The notes below the pieces were generated by a model that saw only the letters and a program-made list of their open reading frames with translations, did no database searches and had not been told where the DNA came from. Positions 1-8,948 of a DNA stretch of 64,000 nt are shown here, piece by piece; within the stretch, counting starts at the first letter, position 1, and every line of letters begins with the position of its first letter. The DNA comes from Sulfitobacter sp. F26204 (GTDB lineage: Bacteria > Pseudomonadota > Alphaproteobacteria > Rhodobacterales > Rhodobacteraceae). The DNA lies in assembly GCF_026410305.1 (NCBI RefSeq), contig NZ_JAPMLQ010000002.1, positions 1-64,000 on the forward strand, written 5' to 3'. The translations under genes were made by a program, and so were the position numbers.

Positions 1-100
1 TAGCAAGGTCTGGCCAGTGCGACGCCTTGTGGCAGTGTCTTTTCCCCTTCAGGAAAAGATCACGAGAGCAAGGTGTCGGCACACAGGTACTACTAAGAAC

Positions 101-130
101 AAAAGGCCGCTCCATTCGGGGCGGCCTTTT
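101..130. terminator. Bidirectional intrinsic terminator
   Basis: A perfect 6-bp stem (GGCCGC / GCGGCC at 105-110 and 121-126) is flanked by AAAA before and TTTT after, so it can stop transcription from either side. It probably ends the gene that lies left of the window. A smaller hairpin (TCTTTTCC / GGAAAAGA) sits at 39-59. I recognise no gene in positions 1-100. Confidence 0.8.
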
Positions 131-159
131 GCGTTTGAAATTGTAAGTGAAACTAGCAA

Positions 160-858
160 GTGAGCAATGAAGCAAAACAACGTGCTATGATAGTTATTCC
201 ATTTCTGGAGTTTCACGAACGCGCACGCAAAGACGTTAGAGAGCAAAGCAAATCGAGTTGCGTCAATTTGTTGACTGCGCATCAATTGGCATGGGCGGCC
301 TTGATTTCATACCAAAACCGTTTCCAAAATGTTCAATTCTCTACTGAAAGCCAGTCAATTTTGGGGCGGCTTGGCTTGATTTCGCAATTTGCTATGGGAG
401 TGGAATTGGTCGAGACTTCAATTTGTGAAGGGTTATATCCCCAAGCCGCAAACCTTCTTAAACAAGCTTTAGAGACCCTAGCTGCAGTCGAAGAAATTAC
501 AAAAGACCGCCGCGTGGATGGAAGAGCACCCAGATTTATTGGCAGGCTTCAAAATTTTGGACGCCGCTACGGTGAGTTGAATGAAATTGCGCATCCGACG
601 CGCAGTTCGATGGTCGATTACTTCTCACGTCATACCGAAGGAGAACGAACGGGTGCATCCAGCGTGCCGAGATTTAACAAAGAAGTTTATAGGGAGTTAT
701 ATGGTATGCAGATCTCGCTCATGGTTGTCGCCCTACAGCAAATGAGGGAAGTATTTCTGGAACTTGGACAACTTGACTGGGATGAGGCTGAAGTGCGTCT
801 GGCGCATTCAGCGACTCAGATCCTCTTGGACGAAGGCTTGATAGAAAGTGCGCTCTAG
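160..858 (+). CDS. Hypothetical protein, mostly helical
   Basis: This 232-residue product is not recognised. It looks soluble and largely helical, with no signal peptide or membrane segment, and has an acidic, leucine-rich C-terminal third. The chosen start is GTG at 160; an in-frame ATG at 187 is an alternative, and neither has a clear Shine-Dalgarno sequence. The gene is visibly richer in A+T than the ribosomal genes next to it, which hints at horizontal transfer. It stands alone between a terminator and the rpsJ promoter. Helical proteins with a central LLKQALETLAA-like stretch occur among poorly studied abortive-infection and DUF families, but I cannot place it in one. Confidence 0.6.
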   Translation: MSNEAKQRAMIVIPFLEFHERARKDVREQSKSSCVNLLTAHQLAWAALISYQNRFQNVQFSTESQSILGRLGLISQFAMGVELVETSICEGLYPQAANLLKQALETLAAVEEITKDRRVDGRAPRFIGRLQNFGRRYGELNEIAHPTRSSMVDYFSRHTEGERTGASSVPRFNKEVYRELYGMQISLMVVALQQMREVFLELGQLDWDEAEVRLAHSATQILLDEGLIESAL

Positions 859-954
859 AAGGCTTTTTGCCCGCACAAATTGCTACATCTACCGAACAAG
901 TCGGTATTCACAAATTCTTATAGGTATCGAGTGCCGATTGTTGCTGACAACCCC

Positions 955-983
955 TTGCCACCTGCCCCGACTCCCCCTATACG
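955..983 (+). promoter_or_regulatory. Promoter of the S10 operon
   Basis: TTGCCA (955-960) and TATACG (978-983) are separated by exactly 17 bp of C-rich sequence. The same layout stands before rplB, rpmC and rplO in this window, which makes it a credible housekeeping sigma-70 promoter. It lies about 120 bp before the rpsJ start. Confidence 0.75.
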
Positions 984-995
984 CCCCCTAACTCC

Positions 996-1019
996 CGGGG
1001 TGCGCCAATGCGTGCCCCG
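996..1019 (+). other. Leader hairpin of rpsJ
   Basis: A 9-bp stem with two G-T pairs (arms 996-1004 and 1011-1019) lies 12 nt after the -10 box, so it would be at the very 5' end of the mRNA. No T-tract follows directly. It could stabilise the transcript or take part in autoregulation by an r-protein; neither is shown. Confidence 0.5.
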
Positions 1020-1106
1020 TTTGAGTTGCACTATGCGCGACGAGGGTGCCGGATGAGCCGGTATCTTCCAATCCGCTAAAGCCCTGATTAAAGGGATGAT
1101 ATATAC

Positions 1107-1424
1107 ATGGCACAAAGCCAAAATATCCGCATCCGGCTCAAGGCGTTTGACTACCGTGTGCTGGACAGCTCCACACAGGAAATCGTCAACACCGCCAAGC
1201 GTACCGGCGCATCTGTTCGCGGCCCGATTCCGCTTCCGAACAAGATTGAGAAATTCACCGTTTTGCGTGGCCCCCACGTAGACAAGAAATCCCGTGACCA
1301 GTTCGAGATCCGCACGCATAAGCGTCTGCTGGATATCGTTGATCCGACTCCCCAGACCGTTGACGCGCTGATGAAGCTCGACCTCGCCGCTGGTGTGGAT
1401 GTCGAGATCAAGTTGCAGTCGTAA
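1107..1424 (+). CDS. rpsJ: 30S ribosomal protein S10
   Basis: S10 binds in the head of the 30S subunit and, as NusE, also takes part in NusG/NusB transcription antitermination. The 105-residue product has the usual length (E. coli about 103) and the typical segments [13 protein letters not shown] near the start, [20 protein letters not shown] in the middle and [12 protein letters not shown] near the end. The ATG at 1107 follows an AAGGGA Shine-Dalgarno; two other long frames across it are shadows. It is the first gene of the S10 operon and is 13 nt from rplC. Confidence 0.97.
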   Translation: MAQSQNIRIRLKAFDYRVLDSSTQEIVNTAKRTGASVRGPIPLPNKIEKFTVLRGPHVDKKSRDQFEIRTHKRLLDIVDPTPQTVDALMKLDLAAGVDVEIKLQS

Positions 1425-1437
1425 GGAGGGCAAATCT

Positions 1438-2322
1438 ATGTTGCGCTCAGGCGTTATTGCAAAAAAGATGGGCATGACCCGTCTGTTCATGGAAGACGGC
1501 AAACAGATTCCTGTGACCGTTCTTCAACTCGATAACCTTCAGGTTGTTGCACAGCGTACCATCGAAAAGGACGGCTATGTTGCTGTTCAACTTGGTGCCG
1601 GTACGGCCAAGGCCAAGCGGACCTCTCAGGCGATGCGCGGTCACTTTGCAGCAGCAAAGGTTGAACCAAAGCGCAAGGTTGCAGAGTTCCGCGTTGACGA
1701 AGACGCGATGTTGCCGGTTGGCGAAGAGATCATCGCGGATCACTATTTCGCGGGTCAGTATGTTGATGTTGCAGGCACGTCGATCGGTAAAGGTTTTGCC
1801 GGTGCGATGAAGCGTCACAACTTTGGCGGTCTGCGTGCGACGCACGGTGTTTCGATTTCGCACCGTTCGCATGGTTCCACTGGTCAGTGTCAGGATCCCG
1901 GCAAGGTTTTCAAAGGCAAGAAGATGGCCGGTCACATGGGTGCAGCCCGCGTAACCACGCAGAACCTTGAGGTTGTAAAGACCGATACGGCGCGTGGCCT
2001 GATCATGGTCAAAGGTGCTGTTCCCGGTTCCAAAGGTGGATGGGTGACTGTCAAGGATGCGGTGAAAAAGCCGTTCCCAGAGAATGCCATTGTTCCAGCC
2101 GCCCTGGCCTCTGCAGCACGTGAAGCCGCGAAAGCCGCTGAAGAAGCAGCAGCCGCAGCAGCAGCCGAAGCAGAAGCAGAAGCCAAACGTCTTGCCGAAG
2201 AGCAGGCAGCCGCAGAAGCAGAAGCACTGAAAGCAGCCGAAGCGGAAATCGCGTCTGATAAAGAAGAAGCTGGCGACCAGAGTGAGACTTTGGATGCTGA
2301 CAAGAAAGAGGGTGACGCATGA
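1438..2322 (+). CDS. rplC: 50S ribosomal protein L3 with long C-terminal tail
   Basis: L3 is an early assembly protein of the 50S subunit whose loop reaches towards the peptidyl-transferase centre. The start is ATG 1438 ([17 protein letters not shown]) behind TAAGGAGGG; an upstream in-frame ATG at 1393 lies inside rpsJ and is rejected. The core ends near residue 220, where the protein family normally ends (E. coli 209 residues). A tail of about 75 residues follows, made almost only of Ala, Glu, Lys and Gln and likely to form a single charged helix, ending in an acidic stretch. The L3 core includes the conserved [13 protein letters not shown]. The gene overlaps rplD by 4 nt. Confidence 0.97.
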   Translation: MLRSGVIAKKMGMTRLFMEDGKQIPVTVLQLDNLQVVAQRTIEKDGYVAVQLGAGTAKAKRTSQAMRGHFAAAKVEPKRKVAEFRVDEDAMLPVGEEIIADHYFAGQYVDVAGTSIGKGFAGAMKRHNFGGLRATHGVSISHRSHGSTGQCQDPGKVFKGKKMAGHMGAARVTTQNLEVVKTDTARGLIMVKGAVPGSKGGWVTVKDAVKKPFPENAIVPAALASAAREAAKAAEEAAAAAAAEAEAEAKRLAEEQAAAEAEALKAAEAEIASDKEEAGDQSETLDADKKEGDA

Positions 2323-2936
2323 AACTCGATGTCATCAAACTCGACGGCGGCAAAGCCGGATCGGTAGACTTGGACGAGGCCCTGTTTGGTCTTGAGCCAC
2401 GCGCCGACATCCTGCACCGTGTCGTCCGCTGGCAGCGCAACAATGCGCAGGCCGGTACGCACAAGGTCAAGACGCGCTCCGAAGTGAGCTACTCTACCAA
2501 GAAGATTTATCGTCAGAAAGGTACCGGCGGCGCGCGTCACGGTGCACGTTCTGCGCCGATCTTCCGTGGTGGTGGTGTCTACAAGGGACCAGTGGTGCGT
2601 TCGCATGGTCACGAACTGACCAAGAAGTTCCGCAAGCTGGGTCTGCGTCACGCTTTGTCTGCAAAGGCAAAAGCGGGTGAGCTGGTCATTATCGAGGATG
2701 CAACATCCGAAGGTAAGACAGCAGCTTTGGCCAAGCAGATTTCCAACCTCGGTTGGAAGCGCACATTGGTCATTGACGGTGCCTCCGTGAACGAAAACTT
2801 CGCACAAGCCGCGCGCAACATTGAAGGCCTGGACATCCTGCCGACAATGGGCGCTAACGTATATGATATCCTCAAGCGTGACACTCTGGTGATCACGAAG
2901 GCGGGCATCGAAGCATTGGAGGCCCGTTTGAAATGA
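2319..2936 (+). CDS. rplD: 50S ribosomal protein L4
   Basis: L4 lines the nascent-peptide exit tunnel and, in enterobacteria, represses the S10 operon. The product of 205 residues has the family's basic loop ([20 protein letters not shown], near residues 60-80) that enters the tunnel. It starts at ATG 2319 overlapping the rplC stop (ATGA) and overlaps rplW by 4 nt, so the three are translationally coupled. Whether L4-mediated control works here cannot be judged from sequence. Confidence 0.97.
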   Translation: MKLDVIKLDGGKAGSVDLDEALFGLEPRADILHRVVRWQRNNAQAGTHKVKTRSEVSYSTKKIYRQKGTGGARHGARSAPIFRGGGVYKGPVVRSHGHELTKKFRKLGLRHALSAKAKAGELVIIEDATSEGKTAALAKQISNLGWKRTLVIDGASVNENFAQAARNIEGLDILPTMGANVYDILKRDTLVITKAGIEALEARLK

Positions 2937-3229
2937 GCGCCAAGCACACACATTACGACGTGATCCGCAAACCGATCATCACTGAAAAGGCAACCATGGC
3001 ATCTGAAGCCAATGCGGTTGTGTTTGAAGTGGCGATCGACAGCAACAAGCCAATGATCAAAGAGGCCGTTGAGGCGCTCTTTGGTGTCAAGGTGAAGGCA
3101 GTCAATACCTCCATCACCAAAGGCAAGGTCAAGCGTTTCCGTGGCCAGTTGGGCAAGCGGAAAGACGTGAAAAAGGCCTATGTGACGCTCGAAGAGGGCA
3201 ACACGATCGACGTATCTACCGGTCTGTAA
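2933..3229 (+). CDS. rplW: 50S ribosomal protein L23
   Basis: L23 sits at the tunnel exit and is the docking point for trigger factor and signal recognition particle. The 98-residue product has the typical opening ([14 protein letters not shown]) and the basic loop [20 protein letters not shown]. In most bacteria rplB follows at once; here the operon stops at a terminator and rplB comes about 2.3 kb later. Confidence 0.97.
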   Translation: MSAKHTHYDVIRKPIITEKATMASEANAVVFEVAIDSNKPMIKEAVEALFGVKVKAVNTSITKGKVKRFRGQLGKRKDVKKAYVTLEEGNTIDVSTGL

Positions 3230-3247
3230 CCAGATCTGAATTTAGCG

Positions 3248-3277
3248 GAAAGGCCCTCGCGAATGCGGGGGCCTTTT
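3248..3277 (+). terminator. Terminator after rplW
   Basis: An AAGGCCC...GGGCCTT type stem with a short GC-closed loop (about 3249-3275) is followed by TTTT. It closes the rpsJ-rplC-rplD-rplW block and is the sign that rplB is not simply read through from rpsJ. Confidence 0.8.
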
Positions 3278-3554
3278 GCATTGACGGGCAGTGCATCGCC
3301 TCAGGGAGGCGCAGGCTGGTTTGTACCGCAGCGGCAGATAGGACGTGTCGCGGAATCACCCGGAGCTGGGGTATTTCCGCCAATCGGTCGGCTTTGACAG
3401 TTGCCGCTTGCTATGTGGTGACAAAAGCGTCATGAGAGCGTTGCGACGTTACCTCTTTCGGCATTACTGCTCCTTACGGCTCAGTCTTTCGATCAAGATC
3501 ACGACTTAGCCAATCTGCCGCATCCTGTGGGCAGAAAATTCAAGGAATATGACA

Positions 3555-3761
3555 ATGGCCACTGGTACAGTCAAATGGTTCAACACAACTAAAGGCTTCG
3601 GCTTTATCGCTCCCGATGGCGGCAGCAAGGATGTATTCGTACATATCTCTGCGGTTGAGCAAGCAGGCCTGACGGGTCTGTCCGATGATCAGAAAGTGAC
3701 GTTCGACATCGAAGCCGGCCGCGATGGCCGCGAGAGCGCGACAAACATCCAGCTGGCATAA
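3555..3761 (+). CDS. Cold-shock protein (CspA family)
   Basis: This is a single S1-like cold-shock domain of 68 residues that binds single-stranded nucleic acid. The RNA-binding motifs KGFGFIAPD and DVFVHISAV are both present. The start is ATG 3555 ([10 protein letters not shown]), 8 nt after AAGGA; another ATG 6 nt upstream is too close to that site. About 280 bp without a gene precede it, which fits the long 5' leader usual for cold-shock genes; a TTGACA box at 3394 has no convincing -10 partner. It sits between rplW and rplB, an unusual place. Confidence 0.93.
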   Translation: MATGTVKWFNTTKGFGFIAPDGGSKDVFVHISAVEQAGLTGLSDDQKVTFDIEAGRDGRESATNIQLA

Positions 3762-3767
3762 GCTGGC

Positions 3768-3787
3768 CGCCCCTTTGGGGGCGTTGA
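3768..3787 (+). terminator. Possible terminator after the cold-shock gene
   Basis: CGCCCC / GGGGCG forms a 6-bp stem with a 4-nt loop directly after the stop codon. The T-tract is poor (TTGATGTG), so this is a weak call. Confidence 0.4.
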
Positions 3788-3907
3788 TGTGAGAGATTTG
3801 GGAAGGGGCGTGGCTGTAGTGGTCGCGCTCTTTTTCTTTGTTTGAAAATAAAGTTAGGTTCTCGTATTTCTAGAAGATAGAGATTTCAAAAAACAAAAGG
3901 AAATTTC

Positions 3908-5290
3908 GTGGTTGAGATGACTAATATCACATCGGTTGAAAGAGACCGGCTTGTTTTGTTGCACGAGGGTCATTTCTTCGACTTTAAGAGTAAAGAAATC
4001 AGCCCAGCCAGCTTAAGCAAGACGATCTCGGCCTTCGCAAATTCGAGTGGTGGCGAGGTCTTGATTGGTGTCGACGAAGTAGAGGGTCTGTCTGGTGGCG
4101 AGCGTCAGTGGAATGGGTTTGTTGAACCCGAGCAAGCCAACGGCATTTTCCAAGTCCTTCATGATCTGGACCCTGTTGGAAGCAACTTTGTAGCGCAATT
4201 TCTTTCTGCTGAAGGTGCAAAGGGTTTCGTCCTGCACTTGATGGTTGAAAAAACCCAATCGGTTGTTCGCTCAACCAGCGGCAAAGTCTACGTTCGTAGA
4301 GGCGCACAAAACCTACCATTATCAGAGGATGCAATCAAGCGGTTGCATTATGATAAAGGTATCATCTCTTACGAAGATGAGCTTGTTAATGTTGTACATA
4401 AAGAGATCACTAATTCTGAGATGGTAATCGAGTTTCTTCTCAATACAATTCCAACTGGTGAACCTCCAGAATGGTTGGAAAAGCAAAAAGTCCTGCTGTC
4501 TGGTCGCCCTACAGTAGCTGGAATATTGCTGTTTTCAGACAGCCCGCAATCAACACTTCCAAAACGATCAGCGGTCAAGATTCTTCGTTATCAAACTAAA
4601 GATGACGCCGAGCGCGACTACTTGGTCGGGACCCCTGAAACGATTGAGGGACCAGTTTACAGTCTCGTTTTTGATACAGTAGCGCGTGTTCGCGAAATTA
4701 TCGAAGGCATTGAGAAAGTCGGAGCAAGGGGAATGGAAAAAATTTCATATCCGGAGGAAGCACTTCATGAACTTGTAACGAATGCGATTCTTCACAGAGA
4801 CTATAGTGTGGCTGCTGACGTACAGGTAAGAATTTTTGACAATCGAGTTGAGATTGAAAGCCCAGGGAAATTGCCTGGTCACGTAACACTCCTGAATATT
4901 GCTAAGACCCAATTTGCAAGAAACCCGAAACTAGTTCGTTTGGTAAATAAATTTGAAAATCCACCCAATAAGGACGTGGGTGAAGGTATCAATACAGCCT
5001 TCGAAGCTATGGAAAAGTTGAGGTTGAAGAAACCAGAGTTTTCTGAAAGCGACGCGGGTCTCTTGGTTACACTGAGGCACGAAAGCTTGGCATCTCCCGA
5101 GCAACTCGTGATGGAATATCTTAAGTCGAACGATGAGATAACCAATCAACAGGCAAGAGAAATTTCAGGAATAAAATCGGAGAATACGATGAAAAACGTG
5201 TTTTACAGACTTAGAGGCGCAGGTCAGATTGAGCAAACACCTAAGGTGCCTGGGAAAAAATATTCTTGGCGATTGAAGACCGATAACTAG
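3908..5290 (+). CDS. AlbA-2/Schlafen-like ATP-binding protein
   Basis: The 460-residue product has the layout of the family once called AAA-4: an N-terminal AlbA_2 domain (about 10-130) with the motif AFANSSGGEVLIGVDE, a middle region, a GHKL-type ATP-binding segment (about 280-350) with EALHELVTNAILHRDYS and VEIESPGKLPG, and a C-terminal winged-helix-like part (about 400-455). Such proteins are described as putative transcriptional regulators or nucleic-acid helicase-like factors, and several lie in defence islands. The start is GTG 3908, seven nt after AAAGG. The gene is clearly A+T-rich compared with the flanking r-protein genes, a sign of recent acquisition. Confidence 0.85.
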   Translation: MVEMTNITSVERDRLVLLHEGHFFDFKSKEISPASLSKTISAFANSSGGEVLIGVDEVEGLSGGERQWNGFVEPEQANGIFQVLHDLDPVGSNFVAQFLSAEGAKGFVLHLMVEKTQSVVRSTSGKVYVRRGAQNLPLSEDAIKRLHYDKGIISYEDELVNVVHKEITNSEMVIEFLLNTIPTGEPPEWLEKQKVLLSGRPTVAGILLFSDSPQSTLPKRSAVKILRYQTKDDAERDYLVGTPETIEGPVYSLVFDTVARVREIIEGIEKVGARGMEKISYPEEALHELVTNAILHRDYSVAADVQVRIFDNRVEIESPGKLPGHVTLLNIAKTQFARNPKLVRLVNKFENPPNKDVGEGINTAFEAMEKLRLKKPEFSESDAGLLVTLRHESLASPEQLVMEYLKSNDEITNQQAREISGIKSENTMKNVFYRLRGAGQIEQTPKVPGKKYSWRLKTDN

Positions 5291-5331
5291 TTGGTTTGAC
5301 AGATGTAGTGGTGATTTTCGTTTACGATACC

Positions 5332-5360
5332 TTGACCCTAACCCCCATCCCCCCTAAACG
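5332..5360 (+). promoter_or_regulatory. Promoter of the rplB block
   Basis: TTGACC (5332-5337), 17 bp of C-rich spacer, TAAACG (5355-5360). It has the same form as the rpsJ promoter and restarts the interrupted S10 operon. Confidence 0.75.
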
Positions 5361-5374
5361 ACCCCATCGGCACT

Positions 5375-5400
5375 GCCCCAGATTCGTCTGGGGCTTTGTT
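5375..5400 (+). other. Leader hairpin with TTCG loop before rplB
   Basis: A perfect 8-bp stem (GCCCCAGA / TCTGGGGC) is closed by a TTCG tetraloop at 5375-5394 and followed by TTTGTTGTTG. It lies only 14 nt past the -10 box of the rplB promoter, so it is not a simple end-of-gene terminator for the upstream gene. It could serve as a terminator for read-through from 5290 and as a 5'-end stabiliser or attenuator for the rplB transcript. Confidence 0.65.
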
Positions 5401-5495
5401 GTTGTTCGTTAAGGACACACAATCGGGCACCTACGGGGGCCTATAAACCACGCCAGCCTCACTGCTGGCAGCAAGCTAAACGGAAGACAGACAAC

Positions 5496-6338
5496 ATGGC
5501 ACTCAAGTCGTACAAACCGACGACGCCGGGCCAGCGTGGGCTGGTACTGATCGACCGTTCGGAGCTTTGGAAAGGACGTCCGGTCAAGGCCCTCACACAG
5601 GGTCTGACGAAATCGGGCGGACGGAACAACACCGGACGGATCACAATGCGTCGAACAGGTGGTGGTGCAAAGCGCCTCTACCGTATCGTTGATTTCAAGC
5701 GCAACAAGCTGGACATGTCCGCGGTTGTCGCACGGATCGAATATGACCCGAACCGGACAGCATTTATTGCCCTGATCCAGTACGAAGATGGCGAGCAAGC
5801 CTATATCCTTGCCCCTCAGCGTCTGGCGATTGGCGACAAGGTGATTGCTTCGGCCAAGGCCGACATCAAACCCGGCAACGCAATGCCATTCTCTGGCATG
5901 CCCATCGGGACAATCATCCACAACATCGAGATGAAGCCTGGCAAGGGGGGGCAGATCGCCCGTGCCGCCGGTACCTACGCCCAGTTCGTGGGGCGTGACG
6001 GTGGCTATGCCCAGATCCGTCTGAGCTCAGGAGAGCTGCGTCTCGTACGTCAGGAATGCATGGCCACCGTCGGTGCCGTGTCCAACCCCGACAACTCCAA
6101 CCAGAATTACGGTAAAGCGGGCCGCATGCGTCACAAGGGCATCCGTCCTTCTGTACGTGGTGTCGTGATGAACCCGATCGACCACCCGCATGGTGGTGGT
6201 GAAGGCCGGACCTCTGGTGGTCGTCATCCGGTGACCCCATGGGGCAAGCCGACAAAGGGTGCAAAAACCCGGAACAAGAAAAAAGCGTCAAGCCAGCTGA
6301 TCATCCGCTCGCGCCACGCCAAGAAGAAGGGACGCTAA
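5496..6338 (+). CDS. rplB: 50S ribosomal protein L2
   Basis: L2 is needed for subunit joining and for peptidyl-transferase activity. The product has 280 residues, close to the family's usual length. The strongly conserved [12 protein letters not shown] stretch, with the histidine placed near the active site, is near residues 226-237. The ATG at 5496 follows a 95-bp leader. It is the first gene of the second block, 3 nt before rpsS. Confidence 0.97.
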   Translation: MALKSYKPTTPGQRGLVLIDRSELWKGRPVKALTQGLTKSGGRNNTGRITMRRTGGGAKRLYRIVDFKRNKLDMSAVVARIEYDPNRTAFIALIQYEDGEQAYILAPQRLAIGDKVIASAKADIKPGNAMPFSGMPIGTIIHNIEMKPGKGGQIARAAGTYAQFVGRDGGYAQIRLSSGELRLVRQECMATVGAVSNPDNSNQNYGKAGRMRHKGIRPSVRGVVMNPIDHPHGGGEGRTSGGRHPVTPWGKPTKGAKTRNKKKASSQLIIRSRHAKKKGR

Positions 6339-6341
6339 TTT

Positions 6342-6620
6342 ATGTCTCGTTCAGTATGGAAAGGTCCTTTTGTTGACGCATATGTCCTCAAAAAGGCCGA
6401 AGCATCCCGTGAGAGCGGTCGGAATGAAGTGATCAAGATCTGGTCGCGCCGTTCCACCATCTTGCCCCAGTTTGTCGGCCTGACATTCGGTGTCTACAAT
6501 GGTCGCAAGCATATCCCAGTAAACGTCACAGAAGACATGATCGGTCAGAAGTTCGGTGAATATTCACCAACGCGGACCTATTACGGTCACGCAGCTGACA
6601 AAAAAGCGAAGCGGAAATAA
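6342..6620 (+). CDS. rpsS: 30S ribosomal protein S19
   Basis: S19 forms the head of the 30S subunit together with S13. The 92-residue product shows the family opening ([17 protein letters not shown]) and the conserved core [20 protein letters not shown]. It lies 3 nt from both neighbours in the rplB-rpsS-rplV-rpsC-rplP block. Confidence 0.97.
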   Translation: MSRSVWKGPFVDAYVLKKAEASRESGRNEVIKIWSRRSTILPQFVGLTFGVYNGRKHIPVNVTEDMIGQKFGEYSPTRTYYGHAADKKAKRK

Positions 6621-6623
6621 GCC

Positions 6624-7004
6624 ATGAGCAAGGATAAGAATCCCCGCCGCGTGGCAGACAATGAAGCGCGCGCAAAACTGCGCATGCTGAAAACGTCGCC
6701 GCAGAAATTGAACCTGGTTGCTGGTCTGATCCGCGGCAAGAAGGTGGAACGTGCCCTCACGGACCTGACCTTCTCGAAAAAGCGCATCGCGCAGGATGTG
6801 AAGAAATGTCTTCAGTCCGCGATCGCCAATGCCGAAAACAACCACAACCTTGATGTGGACGAGCTGATCGTGGCGGAAGCCTATGTCGGCAAGAACATGA
6901 CTTTGAAGCGCGGACGCCCACGTGCCCGTGGCCGTTTTGGCAAGATTCTGAAGCCATTTGCCGAAGTCACAATCGTCGTGCGTCAAGTTGAGGAGCAAGC
7001 ATAA
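6624..7004 (+). CDS. rplV: 50S ribosomal protein L22
   Basis: L22 lines the exit tunnel with a long beta hairpin. The 126-residue product has the conserved [20 protein letters not shown] region and the hairpin [12 protein letters not shown], the segment where macrolide-resistance mutations occur in other bacteria. Its stop codon shares one base with the rpsC start. Confidence 0.97.
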   Translation: MSKDKNPRRVADNEARAKLRMLKTSPQKLNLVAGLIRGKKVERALTDLTFSKKRIAQDVKKCLQSAIANAENNHNLDVDELIVAEAYVGKNMTLKRGRPRARGRFGKILKPFAEVTIVVRQVEEQA

Positions 7005-7711
7005 TGGGTAACAAAGTAAACCCGATCGGCATGCGTCTGCAGGTCAACCGCACCTGGGACAGCCGCTGGTACGCCGACACAAAGGATTACGGTGATCTTC
7101 TGCTGGAAGATCTCGCCATCCGCGCATTCATCAAGAAAGAATGTGCGCAGGCCGGTATTTCCCGTGTGATCATCGAGCGTCCGCACAAGAAGTGCCGTGT
7201 GACAATCCACACTGCGCGTCCTGGCGTCATCATTGGCAAGAAAGGTGCAGACATCGAAGGTCTGCGCAAGAAGCTGGCGAACCTGACAGCATCCGAAGTG
7301 CACCTCAACATCGTTGAAGTGCGCAAGCCAGAGCTGGATGCGGCCCTTGTTGGTGAAAGCATTGCACAGCAGTTGGAGCGCCGGGTATCTTTCCGCCGCG
7401 CCATGAAGCGTGCGGTTCAGAACGCCATGCGTATGGGTGCCCTGGGCATCCGTTGTAACCTTGCCGGCCGTCTTGGTGGTGCAGAAATCGCGCGTACCGA
7501 ATGGTACCGTGAGGGTCGTGTACCCCTGCATACCCTGCGGGCCGACATTGATTATGCCCACGTCGAAGCCTCCACTGCCTATGGCATCATCGGCATCAAG
7601 ACGTGGATCTTCAAAGGCGAGATCATGGAACATGATCCCTCCGCGCATGATCGCAAGTTACAGGAACTTCAAGACGGCCCAGCACCTCGCGGTGCAGGCG
7701 GTCGGCGTTAA
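7004..7711 (+). CDS. rpsC: 30S ribosomal protein S3
   Basis: S3 lies at the mRNA entry of the 30S subunit. The 235-residue product has the N-terminal [11 protein letters not shown], a type-2 KH domain with GVIIGKKG at residues 74-81, and the C-terminal S3 domain. It begins on the last base of the rplV stop and is followed by rplP after 11 nt. Confidence 0.97.
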   Translation: MGNKVNPIGMRLQVNRTWDSRWYADTKDYGDLLLEDLAIRAFIKKECAQAGISRVIIERPHKKCRVTIHTARPGVIIGKKGADIEGLRKKLANLTASEVHLNIVEVRKPELDAALVGESIAQQLERRVSFRRAMKRAVQNAMRMGALGIRCNLAGRLGGAEIARTEWYREGRVPLHTLRADIDYAHVEASTAYGIIGIKTWIFKGEIMEHDPSAHDRKLQELQDGPAPRGAGGRR

Positions 7712-7722
7712 GGAGTAGATAG

Positions 7723-8136
7723 ATGCTACAGCCAAAACGGACGAAATTCCGCAAGCAGTTCAAAGGCTCGATCAAGGGTCTGGCGAAGGGCGGGTCCGAC
7801 CTCAACTTCGGCACCTATGGTCTCAAGGCAATTGAACCCGAGCGGGTAACCGCACGTCAGATCGAAGCTGCACGTCGTGCCATGACGCGTCACATGAAAC
7901 GTCAGGGCCGTGTCTGGATCCGTATTTTTCCAGATGTGCCAGTTACCTCCAAGCCTGTCGAAGTGCGTATGGGTAAAGGTAAGGGTTCCGTGGACTTTTG
8001 GGCATGCAAGGTCAAACCCGGCCGCGTGATGTTCGAGATCGACGGTGTGAACGACGACATCGCACGCGAAGCGCTGCGTCTGGCGGCGATGAAGCTGCCG
8101 ATCAAGACACGGGTCGTTGTGCGCGAAGATTGGTGA
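7723..8136 (+). CDS. rplP: 50S ribosomal protein L16
   Basis: L16 helps shape the A-site tRNA binding region. The 137-residue product has the family's opening ([15 protein letters not shown]) and the conserved [16 protein letters not shown] segment (residues near 76-91). The preceding AAGGAGTAG is a good Shine-Dalgarno. In most bacteria rpmC follows directly; here a terminator and three to four opposite-strand genes intervene. Confidence 0.97.
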   Translation: MLQPKRTKFRKQFKGSIKGLAKGGSDLNFGTYGLKAIEPERVTARQIEAARRAMTRHMKRQGRVWIRIFPDVPVTSKPVEVRMGKGKGSVDFWACKVKPGRVMFEIDGVNDDIAREALRLAAMKLPIKTRVVVREDW

Positions 8137-8141
8137 ACGTC

Positions 8142-8161
8142 GACCCCGCCTCGGCGGGGTC
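8142..8161 (+). other. Perfect hairpin right after rplP
   Basis: GACCCCGC / GCGGGGTC forms a perfect 8-9-bp stem with a tiny CTCG loop, 5 nt after the rplP stop. It has no T-tract. It may block 3' exonucleases ahead of the true terminator at 8223. Confidence 0.6.
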
Positions 8162-8222
8162 TGGCGAGTCGGAGGCAGGGAATCCTCTTGGGGATGCCCG
8201 TTCCGACACCGGTGATTTAGAG

Positions 8223-8254
8223 AGCCCCCGCTGAGTGATCGGTGGGGGCTTTTT
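8223..8254 (+). terminator. Terminator of the rplB-rplP block
   Basis: AGCCCCC / GGGGGCT (extended by a wobble and a GC pair to 9 bp) is followed by TTTTT. The convergent gene's stop codon begins directly at 8255, so both transcripts meet here. Confidence 0.85.
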
Positions 8255-8830
8255 CTAGGCTCGACGTCCCAGAAAATTCATCAGTGTTCTCCAAAACCAA
8301 GAGTGTGGCTTACCAGCATTCTTGAGAATCTTTTCGACTGTCTTTGCTTCTCGCTGTGTGAAGCGGGCTTCTTCGCCAGTAGGTGTTTGAGTTGCCTTTT
8401 GGCGAATTTGCTTGACCCTTCTAGAGAATTTGTAGCCGATCAAGCCGAGTAAACTGAGCGAAAAAAACGCGATAGAAATTGGTATTATCACCGGCACCGC
8501 AGGGACTAGACCAATAGACATAAGAAATCCGGTTATGCCTGTCGCGCCTATTGTTGTTCCAAAAAAACCTGCACTTCCAACAAGTGAAATGACTGCGCCT
8601 GAAATAGTCCCGTAGCCTAGCATTGCTGCGCCACCAATTGCGGTAGCTGTTCCTGAAACGGCTAGGGCGGTGGTTGTTCCCGTAAGAAAAGATGCCAGTG
8701 CAGCAGTGCTTATATACGTGCCCGCAACATAACTTCCCGTCGAACTCAATACAATCAGGCCACCAGCGGAGTGGGCAACTAATTTCCCCCCTGAGGTCAA
8801 AGCCGCAACTGCAGGAAAAAGTGGTAACAT
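8255..8830 (-). CDS. Gly/Ala-rich membrane protein, unknown function
   Basis: The product of 191 residues is not recognised. It is made of Gly, Ala, Ser and Thr-rich hydrophobic stretches from about residue 5 to 135, with glycine-zipper-like spacing, followed by a basic, soluble tail of about 50 residues (RVKQIRQKATQTPTGEE onward). The start is ATG 8830 behind AGAGGA; an ATG at 8899 gives a 23-residue extension but no ribosome-binding site. The A+T content is above that of the r-protein genes. Glycine-rich multi-pass segments occur in pore-forming and holin-like proteins, but there is no family match I can claim. Confidence 0.7.
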   Translation of the reverse strand: MLPLFPAVAALTSGGKLVAHSAGGLIVLSSTGSYVAGTYISTAALASFLTGTTTALAVSGTATAIGGAAMLGYGTISGAVISLVGSAGFFGTTIGATGITGFLMSIGLVPAVPVIIPISIAFFSLSLLGLIGYKFSRRVKQIRQKATQTPTGEEARFTQREAKTVEKILKNAGKPHSWFWRTLMNFLGRRA

Positions 8831-8948
8831 GTTTCGATCCTCTTTCACTGAAACTGTAAAACTAATGACAAAAACGCATAATGGCAAAAAGTGAATCATT
8901 GGCCCGAGATATCAGAAGATCAGTCCAAATGTTTTATTTACGGAGATT

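Noticed and set aside
1393-1437. Longer rplC start at 1393
   Set aside because: It lies inside rpsJ and lacks a Shine-Dalgarno; the AGGAGGG before 1438 and the family N-terminus fix the start.
3278-3554. Promoter of the cold-shock gene at the TTGACA box 3394
   Set aside because: No acceptable -10 box lies 15-19 bp downstream, so I did not call it.
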